Below, in pieces: positions 1 through 7,044 of a stretch of DNA of 21,302 nucleotides (position 1 is its first letter; every line of letters begins with the position of its first letter). This DNA is from an uncultured Lachnospiraceae bacterium. GTDB taxonomy: Bacteria > Bacillota > Clostridia > Lachnospirales > Lachnospiraceae. The position numbers were made by a program, and so were the translations under genes. The stretch spans positions 1-21,302 of the forward strand of contig CAJTVT010000045.1 in the NCBI GenBank assembly GCA_910580015.1, read 5' to 3'. The notes under the pieces were generated by a model. That model saw only the letters and a list, made by a program, of their open reading frames with translations. It did no database searches and was not told where the DNA came from.

Positions 1-1
1 T

Positions 2-211
2 GTAAATTATGAATATCAGGGCTGCCGCAAGATGAATGAAATTGGCAAGGTTCGGATTTCTTATCTGCACGCAGGCAGTTTTGGACTCTATGAAGAACAA
101 TTAGCGAAGAGTGGCAAAATGATGGGGCAGAACAAGCAGGTATGCATTCTGGACACAGAGGAGAAGAAGCAGTTTTTTGCTGCCAGGGAGGACGATTCTA
201 GGCAATTTTAA
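2..211 (+). CDS. C-terminal fragment of an unrecognised protein (5' end outside window)
   Basis: An open frame runs from the window edge to a TAA stop at 209-211 and encodes about 69 residues. The readable part contains stretches such as KMNEIGKVRISYLHAGSFG and ends in EDDSRQF. It is a mixed soluble sequence with no membrane segment, no cysteine motif and no catalytic motif that I recognise. The stop lies 45 bases before the ATG of the phosphatase gene, and no terminator is visible between them, so the two may be co-transcribed. I cannot name the family from this fragment. That it is coding is likely from its uninterrupted frame and normal composition; its function is unknown. Confidence 0.55.
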   Translation, partial: VNYEYQGCRKMNEIGKVRISYLHAGSFGLYEEQLAKSGKMMGQNKQVCILDTEEKKQFFAAREDDSRQF

Positions 212-256
212 GAAGTTCCCAAGGGCCAAGTGTCGTTGGGGAAAGGAAGAAATAAA

Positions 257-1888
257 ATGAAAAAAAGGATTACCGGACTTACGGGAAAACTGACGCTTGC
301 CATTATAATCTTTGGCATTTTGCTGGGGGCAATGATCAGCATAATTGGCTACCAGGAATTCACGTCTGTGTTAGAGCAGCAGTACAATGATTCAGCCTAT
401 GAAATTGCGGAAGCTGCGGCAAAGTGCTTAAATCCAGACAAATTTGAAGAATATTTGTCCACAGGGGAGATGGATGAGGAGTACCATGAGATTGAAAAAC
501 GGCTGGATGATTTGGTGGATGCCACAGGCACAACATTGATTTATGTGGCGAAGGTTGACACTTCAGATTACCGAACACTTACTTATATTTATGACGCGGT
601 AAATTCTGCTAGCGGCTTTGAACGTTATCCTCTAGGTTATACGGCAGTTGGTGTGGATGAGAAGTATGTGAATAATGTGCGAGGTATCATTACCAAAGGC
701 GAGCGTGCCACGGAATATCTCTATTCTTATTCGGAGGAATCTGGAGCGCATACGACCGCAGGCATTGCAATATATGATTCAAAAGGAGAAATTGTGGCAA
801 TACTTGGTGTAGAGAAAGCTATGAAAAGGCTGGAAAATGCCCGCAATACTTATGTAAAAGATGTGTTGCTTGGTGTCTTAGCTGCCGTCTGTCTGTTTCT
901 GCTTGTATATAGCATGTACCTGTACAGAGAAGTCTTATTGCCAATTCTTGCTGTCACAGACGAAGCCAAGCGTTTTGCGGATTCTAATACGCCCTCAGAT
1001 AGGTTGTCCGCTATTAACAAGAATGATGAAATCGGCGTGTTAGCAAAGGCCGTAGAGAGGATGGAAACAGATATTGTGGAATATGTAGAAAACCTTACAA
1101 TGGTCACAGCGGAGAAGGAGCGGATTGGAGCGGAACTTTCCATTGCCACGCAGATACAGGCAGATATGCTGCCCGGAATTTTCCCAGCGTTTCCAGATAA
1201 ACCAGAGTTTGATATCTATGCTACGATGAATCCAGCAAAGGAGGTCGGCGGTGATTTCTATGATTTTTTCATGGTGGATGAGAGCCATCTGGCCATTGTC
1301 ATAGCGGATGTCTCAGGAAAAGGCGTGCCAGCGGCGCTGTTTATGGTGATTGGCAAGACCCTGATTAAGGACCATACCCAGCCTGGCAGGGATTTGGGCG
1401 AGGTGTTCACAGAGGTCAATGAACTCTTATGCGAATCTAATAGTGAAGGGCTGTTTATCACCGCATTTGAGGGTGTGCTTGATCTTGTGAGCGGTGAGTT
1501 TACATTTGTCAATGCAGGTCATGAAATACCGTTTATCTGTAAAAAAGATGGAAGCTATGAGCCCTATAAGATTCGTGCAGGCTTTGTGCTTGCCGGTATG
1601 GAGGGGATACGTTATAAATGTGGCACGATGCAGTTATCACCTGGTGACCGGCTATTTCAGTATACAGACGGCGTGACAGAGGCAATGGATCAAGATGGCA
1701 ATCTCTATGGCATGGAACGACTGAGAGAAATACTTGCACAGAATACAGCGTTAGCGCCGATGGAATTGCTAGGGAAGATCAAAGAAGATATTGATGCTTT
1801 TGTGGGCAATGCGCCACAGTTTGACGATATTACCATGTTATGTCTGGAGTACAGGGAAAGGATGCAAAATGAAGGAATTGACAATTGA
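257..1888 (+). CDS. Membrane-anchored PP2C/SpoIIE-type serine phosphatase (RsbU-like) with sensor and HAMP regions
   Basis: This is a predicted 543-residue membrane phosphatase that would dephosphorylate an anti-sigma-factor antagonist in a partner-switching pathway. Residues 10-32 form one membrane segment, about 33-200 an extracytoplasmic sensor-like region, and about 203-223 a second membrane segment. A HAMP-like linker follows (about 224-280), then a SpoIIE/PP2C domain to the end. Metal-site motifs are visible: GGDFYD at 331-336, ADVSGKG at 350-356, YTDGVTE at 469-475 and DDIT at 523-526. I chose ATG 257 because AAAGGAAG sits 7 bases upstream; a GTG at 230 in the same frame has no comparable ribosome site. 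The 3' end overlaps the anti-sigma kinase gene by 20 bases, so the two are probably translationally coupled. The sensed signal is unknown, and no antagonist gene is in the window. Confidence 0.9.
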   Translation: MKKRITGLTGKLTLAIIIFGILLGAMISIIGYQEFTSVLEQQYNDSAYEIAEAAAKCLNPDKFEEYLSTGEMDEEYHEIEKRLDDLVDATGTTLIYVAKVDTSDYRTLTYIYDAVNSASGFERYPLGYTAVGVDEKYVNNVRGIITKGERATEYLYSYSEESGAHTTAGIAIYDSKGEIVAILGVEKAMKRLENARNTYVKDVLLGVLAAVCLFLLVYSMYLYREVLLPILAVTDEAKRFADSNTPSDRLSAINKNDEIGVLAKAVERMETDIVEYVENLTMVTAEKERIGAELSIATQIQADMLPGIFPAFPDKPEFDIYATMNPAKEVGGDFYDFFMVDESHLAIVIADVSGKGVPAALFMVIGKTLIKDHTQPGRDLGEVFTEVNELLCESNSEGLFITAFEGVLDLVSGEFTFVNAGHEIPFICKKDGSYEPYKIRAGFVLAGMEGIRYKCGTMQLSPGDRLFQYTDGVTEAMDQDGNLYGMERLREILAQNTALAPMELLGKIKEDIDAFVGNAPQFDDITMLCLEYRERMQNEGIDN

Positions 1889-2276
1889 TGCGACAGTACA
1901 AAATATAGAAAAAGTGACGGCGTTTGTGGACGAGCAGTTAGCTCAGTTAAATTGTCCGTTGAAAGCGCAGATGCAGATTGACATTGCCATTGACGAGCTC
2001 TTTGGCAATATTGCGCACTATGCCTACAATCCCAAGACTGGCCCAGCGACTGTCCGTATTGACGTTTTGCAGGATCCGCTTTCTGTGGTGGTGACGTTTA
2101 TTGACAATGGCAAGGCTTATGACCCACTTGCCAGAGAGGATCCCGATATTTCACTTACGGCGCAAGAGCGGGAAATTGGCGGGCTTGGCATCTTTATGGT
2201 GAAGAAATGCATGGATGAAATTTCTTATGAATATAAGGATGGGCAGAATATCTTGTGCATTAAGAAAAAAATATGA
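1869..2276 (+). CDS. RsbW/SpoIIAB-type anti-sigma factor, serine/threonine kinase (GHKL ATPase)
   Basis: A 135-residue HATPase_c protein of the RsbW/SpoIIAB type. Family members bind a sigma factor or another target and phosphorylate a STAS antagonist. The N-box is visible as AIDELFGNIAHYAY with E43 and N47. The G1 box is DNGKAYDP, starting at D79, and the G2 box is GGLGIFMVKK at about 104-113. The length is normal for the family. The ATG lies inside the last 20 bases of the phosphatase gene, which argues for coupled translation and a shared pathway. Neither a STAS antagonist nor a conventional target sigma gene is adjacent, so the regulated target is unknown. It could also act on a non-sigma target, as some members do. 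Confidence 0.88.
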   Translation: MKELTIDATVQNIEKVTAFVDEQLAQLNCPLKAQMQIDIAIDELFGNIAHYAYNPKTGPATVRIDVLQDPLSVVVTFIDNGKAYDPLAREDPDISLTAQEREIGGLGIFMVKKCMDEISYEYKDGQNILCIKKKI

Positions 2277-2289
2277 TGGCTTCTTAATA

Positions 2290-2320
2290 TTGTAAACCTT
2301 TCACTATAATTACCTGTAAA
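2290..2320 (+). promoter_or_regulatory. Weak promoter candidate just after the anti-sigma gene
   Basis: A perfect TATAAT is at 2315-2320. The only -35-like sequence is TTGTAA at 2290-2295, giving a long 19-base spacer. If used, transcription would begin near 2327 and meet the terminator hairpin at 2361-2402, giving a transcript of roughly 75 bases. This is a pattern match only. Confidence 0.25.
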
Positions 2321-2360
2321 AAGGTTGACAGTGGTTAATGATATGGGAAACATGCAGAAA

Positions 2361-2402
2361 GGACTGATCAATTGAAATATTTTTCAAGTGGTCAGTCTTT
2401 TT
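2361..2402 (+). terminator. Rho-independent terminator after the phosphatase/anti-sigma pair
   Basis: GGACTGATCAATTGAAA pairs with the following TTTTCAAGTGGTCAGTCT (some G-U pairs) around a tiny loop. It is followed at once by a T-run at 2398-2402. It ends the first transcription unit before the separate promoter at 2468. Confidence 0.7.
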
Positions 2403-2467
2403 GGATATGTCAGAAAGTATGGTAGAATTTCTAATATATGTTAAGCTTGTAAAGCCTTAAAATAACA

Positions 2468-2496
2468 TTGAAAATAAAGTCGTATTTTGGTATATT
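2468..2496 (+). promoter_or_regulatory. Sigma-A-type promoter for the repeat-tailed membrane protein gene
   Basis: TTGAAA at 2468-2473 and TATATT at 2491-2496 are separated by exactly 17 bases. This is a good vegetative promoter match located 60 bases before the GTG start at 2556. Confidence 0.6.
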
Positions 2497-2555
2497 CTAA
2501 AGTAGATGTGCCATGGATAAAGAAGGTCGAATATGTAGATTAGATAGAGAGAAGA

Positions 2556-3851
2556 GTGATTATTTTGAAGCAAGAACGAAAGAATATATCAGAAGAACAG
2601 AAACTGGAAAATCTGCGGATCCGAAAGACCCAATGGGTACAGGAGCAGATTCAAAGACAGCGAGAAGCGGAGGACGCACTGTTTGTGCAGATGAAACAGG
2701 AACAGGAGGTTTTGGATGCGTTGCGGGATTCCATCAACCAAAATATGGAATGTTCCAGAGAAGCACGCAAGTATAATCAGGAATTTCAAGAAAGCATGGA
2801 TGCTCAGGTATTTGCGATGTATGGAATCACCCAAGATAAGCTTCAAGGTATGCGGGAATATAAGAATGCCTATTACCGAGGATGCGCTTTTTCTCTGTTC
2901 TTGCTATCTGTCATTTTGGTGGTACTTTGTGGTGTTCTTCATGGTTTTCATTCTGAGATTTGTCTTTTTATGACAGCATTTACTGGAATACAGGGAACGC
3001 TGTTGGCACAGGACGAGCGACGAAGCAAGATTTTAAATTATGGATGTAAAATTTTATACTTGTTTATGTTTCCGCTTATGATGGTGATCTTTGTCTGTTA
3101 TGAGCTGAAATACCCAGAATATGATCTGCTCTTACCGATTTTTACCATTTTTGGCATGGTGGTTTTGGTTTTTGGGACATTGGCTTATTTCTTACATAAT
3201 CCTTATCGAGGGGACAGCCGTATGGTGCAAGCGGCAAAAGATACCATCCGTGATATTGAAAAAACAGCCCGCAGGGAGATCAAGAAGAATCGTAAGACGA
3301 GGGAGAAAATCGAAAAGAAAGATAGACGAAAAAAGCAGAGAATGGAGACACGCGAAAAGAGAAAGCAAAAGTTCCTCTCTCATTTCAGAAAAAAGAACAC
3401 GAACCAAGAGCCGAAGGAATTGGAGGAATGTAAGCCCATTGCAGAGCTGGTGGAAAAAGATTTGGAATATGCAGAGCTTGTATTCAGGGAAGAAGAGGTG
3501 GAAGTCTTAGGACCAGCTAAGGAGCCAGAGCACGTGGAAGCGGTGCAGGTCGTGGAAGAGCTAAATCGAGCGGAAGAGCTAGAAAATATGGAAGAGTCAG
3601 AAAATTCGAAAGAGTCAGAATTACCAGAAGAGCCAGAAAAAATAGAAGGGCCAAAATTAATAAAAGAGCCAGAAAAAATAGAAGGGCCAGAATTAATAAA
3701 AGAGCCAGGAAAGATGGAAGGGGCAAAACGAACAGAAGAAGCGAAACATATAGAGGAGTCAAAACGAGTAGAAGAATCAGAGAGTATGGAAGAATCGAAA
3801 TTACTAGAAGGGCCAGAAGAGATGGAAGAGTCAGAAATTATTGGAATGTAG
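2556..3851 (+). CDS. Unrecognised membrane protein: N-terminal coiled coil, four membrane segments, basic linker, acidic hexapeptide-repeat tail
   Basis: I do not recognise this 431-residue protein. Residues 1-105 are charged and Gln/Glu/Lys-rich with coiled-coil character. Four hydrophobic segments lie at about 109-128, 132-150, 163-182 and 190-212. A strongly basic stretch (about 228-280, full of KK/RK/EKR) is followed by an acidic region. Residues 335-430 are 16 hexapeptide repeats, typically EP-E-K-I-E, GP-K-L-I-K or ES-K-x-x-E. The start is uncertain: GTG 2556 has only a weak purine tract close by, and TTG 2565 in the same frame is an alternative. A stop at 2541-2543 rules out earlier starts. 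The gene has its own promoter and lies 48 bases before the YyaL-like gene. A scaffold or membrane-tether role can only be guessed from the architecture. Confidence 0.75.
   Translation: MIILKQERKNISEEQKLENLRIRKTQWVQEQIQRQREAEDALFVQMKQEQEVLDALRDSINQNMECSREARKYNQEFQESMDAQVFAMYGITQDKLQGMREYKNAYYRGCAFSLFLLSVILVVLCGVLHGFHSEICLFMTAFTGIQGTLLAQDERRSKILNYGCKILYLFMFPLMMVIFVCYELKYPEYDLLLPIFTIFGMVVLVFGTLAYFLHNPYRGDSRMVQAAKDTIRDIEKTARREIKKNRKTREKIEKKDRRKKQRMETREKRKQKFLSHFRKKNTNQEPKELEECKPIAELVEKDLEYAELVFREEEVEVLGPAKEPEHVEAVQVVEELNRAEELENMEESENSKESELPEEPEKIEGPKLIKEPEKIEGPELIKEPGKMEGAKRTEEAKHIEESKRVEESESMEESKLLEGPEEMEESEIIGM
3558..3848 (+). repeat. In-frame 18-bp (hexapeptide) tandem repeat array, about 16 units
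   Basis: From 3558 the coding sequence falls into 18-bp units: ELNRAE, ELENME, ESENSK, ESELPE, EPEKIE, GPKLIK, EPEKIE, GPELIK, EPGKME, GAKRTE, EAKHIE, ESKRVE, ESESME, ESKLLE, GPEEME, ESEIIG. The pair EPEKIE+GPxLIK is almost duplicated at the DNA level as a 36-bp unit (3630-3701). The array ends at the penultimate codon of the gene. Confidence 0.85.
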
Positions 3852-3899
3852 TGTATAGGTGTATGGAAAAAAGCAAATAGTAAGGGCGAGGTGATCAAA

Positions 3900-5825
3900 A
3901 TGAAAAATCATTTAAAGGACCAAGCCAGCCCTTACCTTTTGCAGCATGCGAAACATCCGGTGGACTGGTATCCCTGGTGTGAGGAAGCTTTTGAGAGAGC
4001 AAAAAAAGAAGGAAAACCAATCTTTTTAAGTATAGGTTACAGTACCTGCCACTGGTGTCATGTAATGGCACATGAAAGTTTTCAGGATGAGGAAGTGGCA
4101 AGCGTGTTGAATCAACATTTCATCGCTATAAAAGTGGATAAAGAAGAACGTCCAGACATTGACAGTGTTTATATGTCTGTATGTTTCCTGCTTACTGGTA
4201 GCGGCGGATGGCCTGCCAGCATTTTCTTGACGCCAGAGCAAAAACCCTTTTTTGCGGGGACTTATTTTCCAAAAAGGAGTGCATATGGCAGAATTGGTTT
4301 TTTGGACTTGTTGAGAGCAATTAATAAAAAGTGGGAGCAGGACAGGGAAAGTTTGGAACAGTCGGCAGAGGAAGTTACTTGTCAGCTTCAGGCAGATGCA
4401 AAACGATTCCAGTGCAAAGAGGGGATAGATTTGGCGAAACAAGCATTAATTCAGTTTCGGCAAAGTTTTGACGAAGTTTATGGAGGATTTGGAGCAGCGC
4501 CAAAATTTCCTATGCCTCATAACTTGATGTTTTTGATGGAATATCATCAGGTGAGAAAGGAAAAATATGCCCTTGTGATGGCAGAAAAAACTTTGGTGCA
4601 GATGTATCGGGGAGGATTATATGATCATATCGGATATGGATTTTCCAGGTATTCCACAGACGATATGTTCCTGGTTCCCCATTTTGAGAAAATGCTATAT
4701 GACAACGCCATGCTGCTCATGGCCTATACAAAGGCTTTTCATGTGACAGGAAAAGCGTTGTATCAAAGGATTGCAGAACAGACTGCCCAATATATTGAGA
4801 GAGAAATGACCGCTCCTGAGGGCGGCTTTTATTCTGCCCAAGACGCAGACAGCGAAGGCGTGGAGGGAAAGTATTATGTGTTTGATTATGAGGAAGTGAA
4901 ACAGGTACTGGGGGAACAAGAAGGAGAACGTTTTTGTCAGACGTATCATCTCACACCAGAAGGTAATTTTGAAGGGAAAAATATACCGAATTTACTACAG
5001 GGAACAAGTAAAGAGATTTCCAATAAAATTTTGGAGAACTTATACCAATACCGGAAAAACAGAAACAAACTACATCTGGACGATAAAATATTGACAGCAT
5101 GGAATGGGTTGATGATAGGGGCCTTTTCCTATATGTATCAGGTGTTTGAAATAGAAAAATACAAGGTTTTGGCGGAGAGGGCTTGGAAATTCTTAGCCCA
5201 ACAGATAGGAACCGAAGAGCTTTTTGTAAGTTGGCGTCAGGGTAGGAAACAGGGAAGAGGATTTCTGGATGACTATGCATTTCTTGCATTTGGCCTTCTA
5301 GAATTGTATCGTGCCACATTGGAAGAGACATATTTGGAGCATTCCATTTATTATTGTAAGAGAGGAATTGCACTGTTTGAAGATTCAAAAGAGGGGGGAT
5401 TCTATCTTTATGGACAGAAAAATGAACCCTTGATTGCAAGGCCAAAAGAGACTTATGACGGCGCTTTGCCAAGTGGAAATTCTGTGATGGCATATACCAT
5501 GGTAAAATTGTGGCAAATTACTGGTGATACAGAGTGGGAGATTTTCGTGGTTCGCCAGATGGAATTTCTATCTGCCGCTGCGCAGGAATATCCGGCTGGT
5601 CGTTGCTTTTATTTGTTGGCAGAGCTTGCAATAGAAAATCCGCCAGAGCATATTGTGTGTGTTTTAAAGGAGGAAGCAGATTTAAAAAAGCTAGTGACAA
5701 AACAAAAAGAGGGGGCAGATATCTTGGTTCTGCGAGAGGGAACTTCCACATATCCGTTGTTAGAAGACAAGTCTACCCTGTATATCTGTCGAGAAAAAAG
5801 CTGTCTGCCACCAGTTAATGTATAG
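3900..5825 (+). CDS. YyaL/DUF255 family protein: thioredoxin-like N-domain fused to an (alpha/alpha)6-barrel-like domain
   Basis: A 641-residue member of the DUF255 (YyaL; SPATA20 in animals) family, slightly shorter than the roughly 690 residues usual in Bacillus. The N-terminus carries the family signature HPVDWYPWCEEAF, then the thioredoxin-like active-site motif CHWC at residues 50-53 and the KVDKEERPDID segment. The rest resembles the glycosidase-like alpha-toroid half of the family, with LDDKILTAWNGLM and FLDDYAF blocks. I set the start at ATG 3900 because GAGGTGA lies 5 bases upstream; the GTG at 3891 is part of that ribosome site. The biochemical function of the family is not established, and a thiol-redox role is inferred only from CxxC. 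It probably shares a transcript with the upstream membrane protein gene. Confidence 0.9.
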   Translation: MKNHLKDQASPYLLQHAKHPVDWYPWCEEAFERAKKEGKPIFLSIGYSTCHWCHVMAHESFQDEEVASVLNQHFIAIKVDKEERPDIDSVYMSVCFLLTGSGGWPASIFLTPEQKPFFAGTYFPKRSAYGRIGFLDLLRAINKKWEQDRESLEQSAEEVTCQLQADAKRFQCKEGIDLAKQALIQFRQSFDEVYGGFGAAPKFPMPHNLMFLMEYHQVRKEKYALVMAEKTLVQMYRGGLYDHIGYGFSRYSTDDMFLVPHFEKMLYDNAMLLMAYTKAFHVTGKALYQRIAEQTAQYIEREMTAPEGGFYSAQDADSEGVEGKYYVFDYEEVKQVLGEQEGERFCQTYHLTPEGNFEGKNIPNLLQGTSKEISNKILENLYQYRKNRNKLHLDDKILTAWNGLMIGAFSYMYQVFEIEKYKVLAERAWKFLAQQIGTEELFVSWRQGRKQGRGFLDDYAFLAFGLLELYRATLEETYLEHSIYYCKRGIALFEDSKEGGFYLYGQKNEPLIARPKETYDGALPSGNSVMAYTMVKLWQITGDTEWEIFVVRQMEFLSAAAQEYPAGRCFYLLAELAIENPPEHIVCVLKEEADLKKLVTKQKEGADILVLREGTSTYPLLEDKSTLYICREKSCLPPVNV

Positions 5826-5828
5826 TGT

Positions 5829-5880
5829 AACGAATAATAAGTAGCTGGAACATCAGTACATGGATTATTTATTATTTGTT
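5829..5880 (+). other. Structured inverted repeat with nested hairpin in the intergenic region
   Basis: AACGAATAATAA (5829-5840) pairs with TTATTATTTGTT (5869-5880) with one G-U pair. Inside the loop, GTAGCTG (5841-5847) can pair with CAGTAC (5854-5859). There is no clean T-run afterwards, so it is a weak terminator candidate and may be an RNA element in the leader of the sigma-like gene. Confidence 0.3.
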
Positions 5881-5952
5881 GTACCAGTAGAAATCAAGAC
5901 CTGGATGTGGTAGAGTAGAAGAAGAAAATCTAACAGAAAGTTGGGACAAGCT

Positions 5953-6753
5953 ATGGTTGATAAAATAACTTTTATGGAAACGCTGCGTTCTGTCCAGGAA
6001 ATAGCCAGAACAAGTGCGAATCCCATGTCCAGGGAAGAAATCCAAAGTTATTTCCAGGGGATGGAATTGTCAGAGGAACAGCAGGAAATGATCTTTCAGT
6101 ATCTTCAGACGCCTCAGCGGGAGACATCTGAGGAACCGTTATCTGAACCCCAGACAAAAGCAAAAAAGAAAACGAAAAAGCAAGAAGATGAAAAAAAACA
6201 AGCCGTCTATTCTGCTCCTTTTCGAATGTATTTGAAGGAGATTTCCACAGTACCTTCACTGTCGAAAGAAGAAGAGAATAGACTTTATGAACATCTTTTG
6301 TCAGGGGAGGAATCTGCCATTGAGGAATTGTCTAACCAGTGGTTGAAGAAAGTCATTCGTCTGGCAAAAACCTACGTGACGCCCCAGGCATTGTTGGAGG
6401 ATTTGGTTCAAGAGGGCAATATGGGACTTTTAGTGGGGCTGCGCCAGCTTTTGGGGAAAGGGATAGCGCCTGAAACTGGGCGACTGTCAAAACAGCAAAA
6501 AGAAGAATTAGAACTGCAATTGGAAACCTGCGTCAAAGATGGAATGGAGACGTATCGCCGAGAATTGGAGGGAGAGGAAAATAGTCAAAACTCAATTTTG
6601 GCGAAAGTAAGTCTCGTGTATGAGGCAAAAAAGATTCTTGCAGAAGAAAACGGAACCATTCCTACAGTGGAGGAGTTATGTGAATATACAAAGATTTCTC
6701 CAGAGGAGATATTGGATATTCTTGCCCTCCATGAGCAAGCAGAGAGCAAATAA
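5953..6753 (+). CDS. Degenerate sigma-70-like protein lacking regions 2.3/2.4 and 4
   Basis: This 266-residue protein begins like a primary sigma factor and then departs from it. Residues 5-52 resemble a region 1.1-type helical domain. A Lys/Glu-rich linker (about 56-84) precedes region 1.2 (FRMYLKEISTVPSLSKEEE, about 90-108) and region 2.1/2.2 (about 115-167), including LVQEGNMGLL, the core-RNA-polymerase-binding block. Where regions 2.3-2.4 should read the -10 element, there is instead a charged stretch (about 168-215). A region 3-like segment follows (AKKILAEENGTIPTVEELC), then the stop. No region 4 exists, and none is visible in other frames downstream. ATG 5953 is assumed; TTG 5941 is an alternative, and neither has a strong ribosome site. 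It may bind RNA polymerase without directing initiation; that is inference. Confidence 0.75.
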   Translation: MVDKITFMETLRSVQEIARTSANPMSREEIQSYFQGMELSEEQQEMIFQYLQTPQRETSEEPLSEPQTKAKKKTKKQEDEKKQAVYSAPFRMYLKEISTVPSLSKEEENRLYEHLLSGEESAIEELSNQWLKKVIRLAKTYVTPQALLEDLVQEGNMGLLVGLRQLLGKGIAPETGRLSKQQKEELELQLETCVKDGMETYRRELEGEENSQNSILAKVSLVYEAKKILAEENGTIPTVEELCEYTKISPEEILDILALHEQAESK

Positions 6754-6778
6754 AGGGTGAAGGGAAAGGAGAGAGGAT

Positions 6779-6955
6779 ATGTTATTTGGACCGATAGAGT
6801 ATACGGTGGAACGAATTGACGGCGATTATGCGTACCTTAGACAAGAGGATCAGCCACAGCAGGAACTAAAATGTGTAGCAAGGGCACTGCTGCCTCCAGA
6901 AATTGCAGAAGGGACGGCACTTCATTATGAGATGATGGAGTATACCATAAAATAA
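6779..6955 (+). CDS. Small DUF3006-like protein (58 aa)
   Basis: A short gene of 58 residues starts at ATG 6779 with an excellent ribosome site, AAAGGAG, about 8 bases upstream (6765-6771), only 25 bases after the sigma-like gene. The protein starts MLFGPIEYTVERIDGDYAYL and contains a later LLPPEIAEGTALHYE block. The pattern of an initial V-x-R-I-x-G-D-x-A-x-L strand and a closing LP-x-x-x-x-EG-x-x-L resembles the DUF3006 family of small beta-rich proteins with no known function. The assignment is by eye and moderate. Close spacing indicates an operon with the sigma-like gene. Confidence 0.65.
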   Translation: MLFGPIEYTVERIDGDYAYLRQEDQPQQELKCVARALLPPEIAEGTALHYEMMEYTIK

Positions 6956-7005
6956 ATGTCTGAAAGAGTACGTTTCATTTCTATAAGAACCAGATAAGGT
7001 TATGT

Positions 7006-7036
7006 AGCAGCCGCCCGTCGAAAAGCGGCTGTCTGT
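7006..7036. terminator. Hairpin between convergent genes (weak terminator)
   Basis: CAGCCGC at 7008-7014 pairs with GCGGCTG at 7025-7031 around a short loop, followed by TCTGTTT. It lies between the end of the plus-strand DUF3006-like gene and the end of minus-strand dpaB. The T-run is poor, so it is an uncertain terminator. Confidence 0.45.
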
Positions 7037-7044
7037 TTGGACGG

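Noticed and set aside
2513..2776. Plus-strand frame starting ATG 2513 upstream of the repeat-tailed protein
   Set aside because: It overlaps the 431-residue gene out of frame, has no ribosome site and does not look like a protein family. The membrane-protein frame has clear domain structure instead.
3558..3848. CRISPR-like repetition
   Set aside because: The 18-bp units are contiguous, degenerate and in frame with a protein, without spacers. It is a coding tandem repeat.
3380..3898. Long minus-strand open frame rich in Ser, Phe and Pro opposite the repeat tail
   Set aside because: It is a by-product of the 18-bp repeat: the absence of stops on the opposite strand follows from the biased codons of the acidic repeats. 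It has no ribosome site or domain.
6754..6955. Possible frameshifted continuation of the sigma-like gene carrying region 4
   Set aside because: No helix-turn-helix region-4 pattern is visible in any plus frame downstream. The sequence instead encodes the separate small protein with its own ribosome site.
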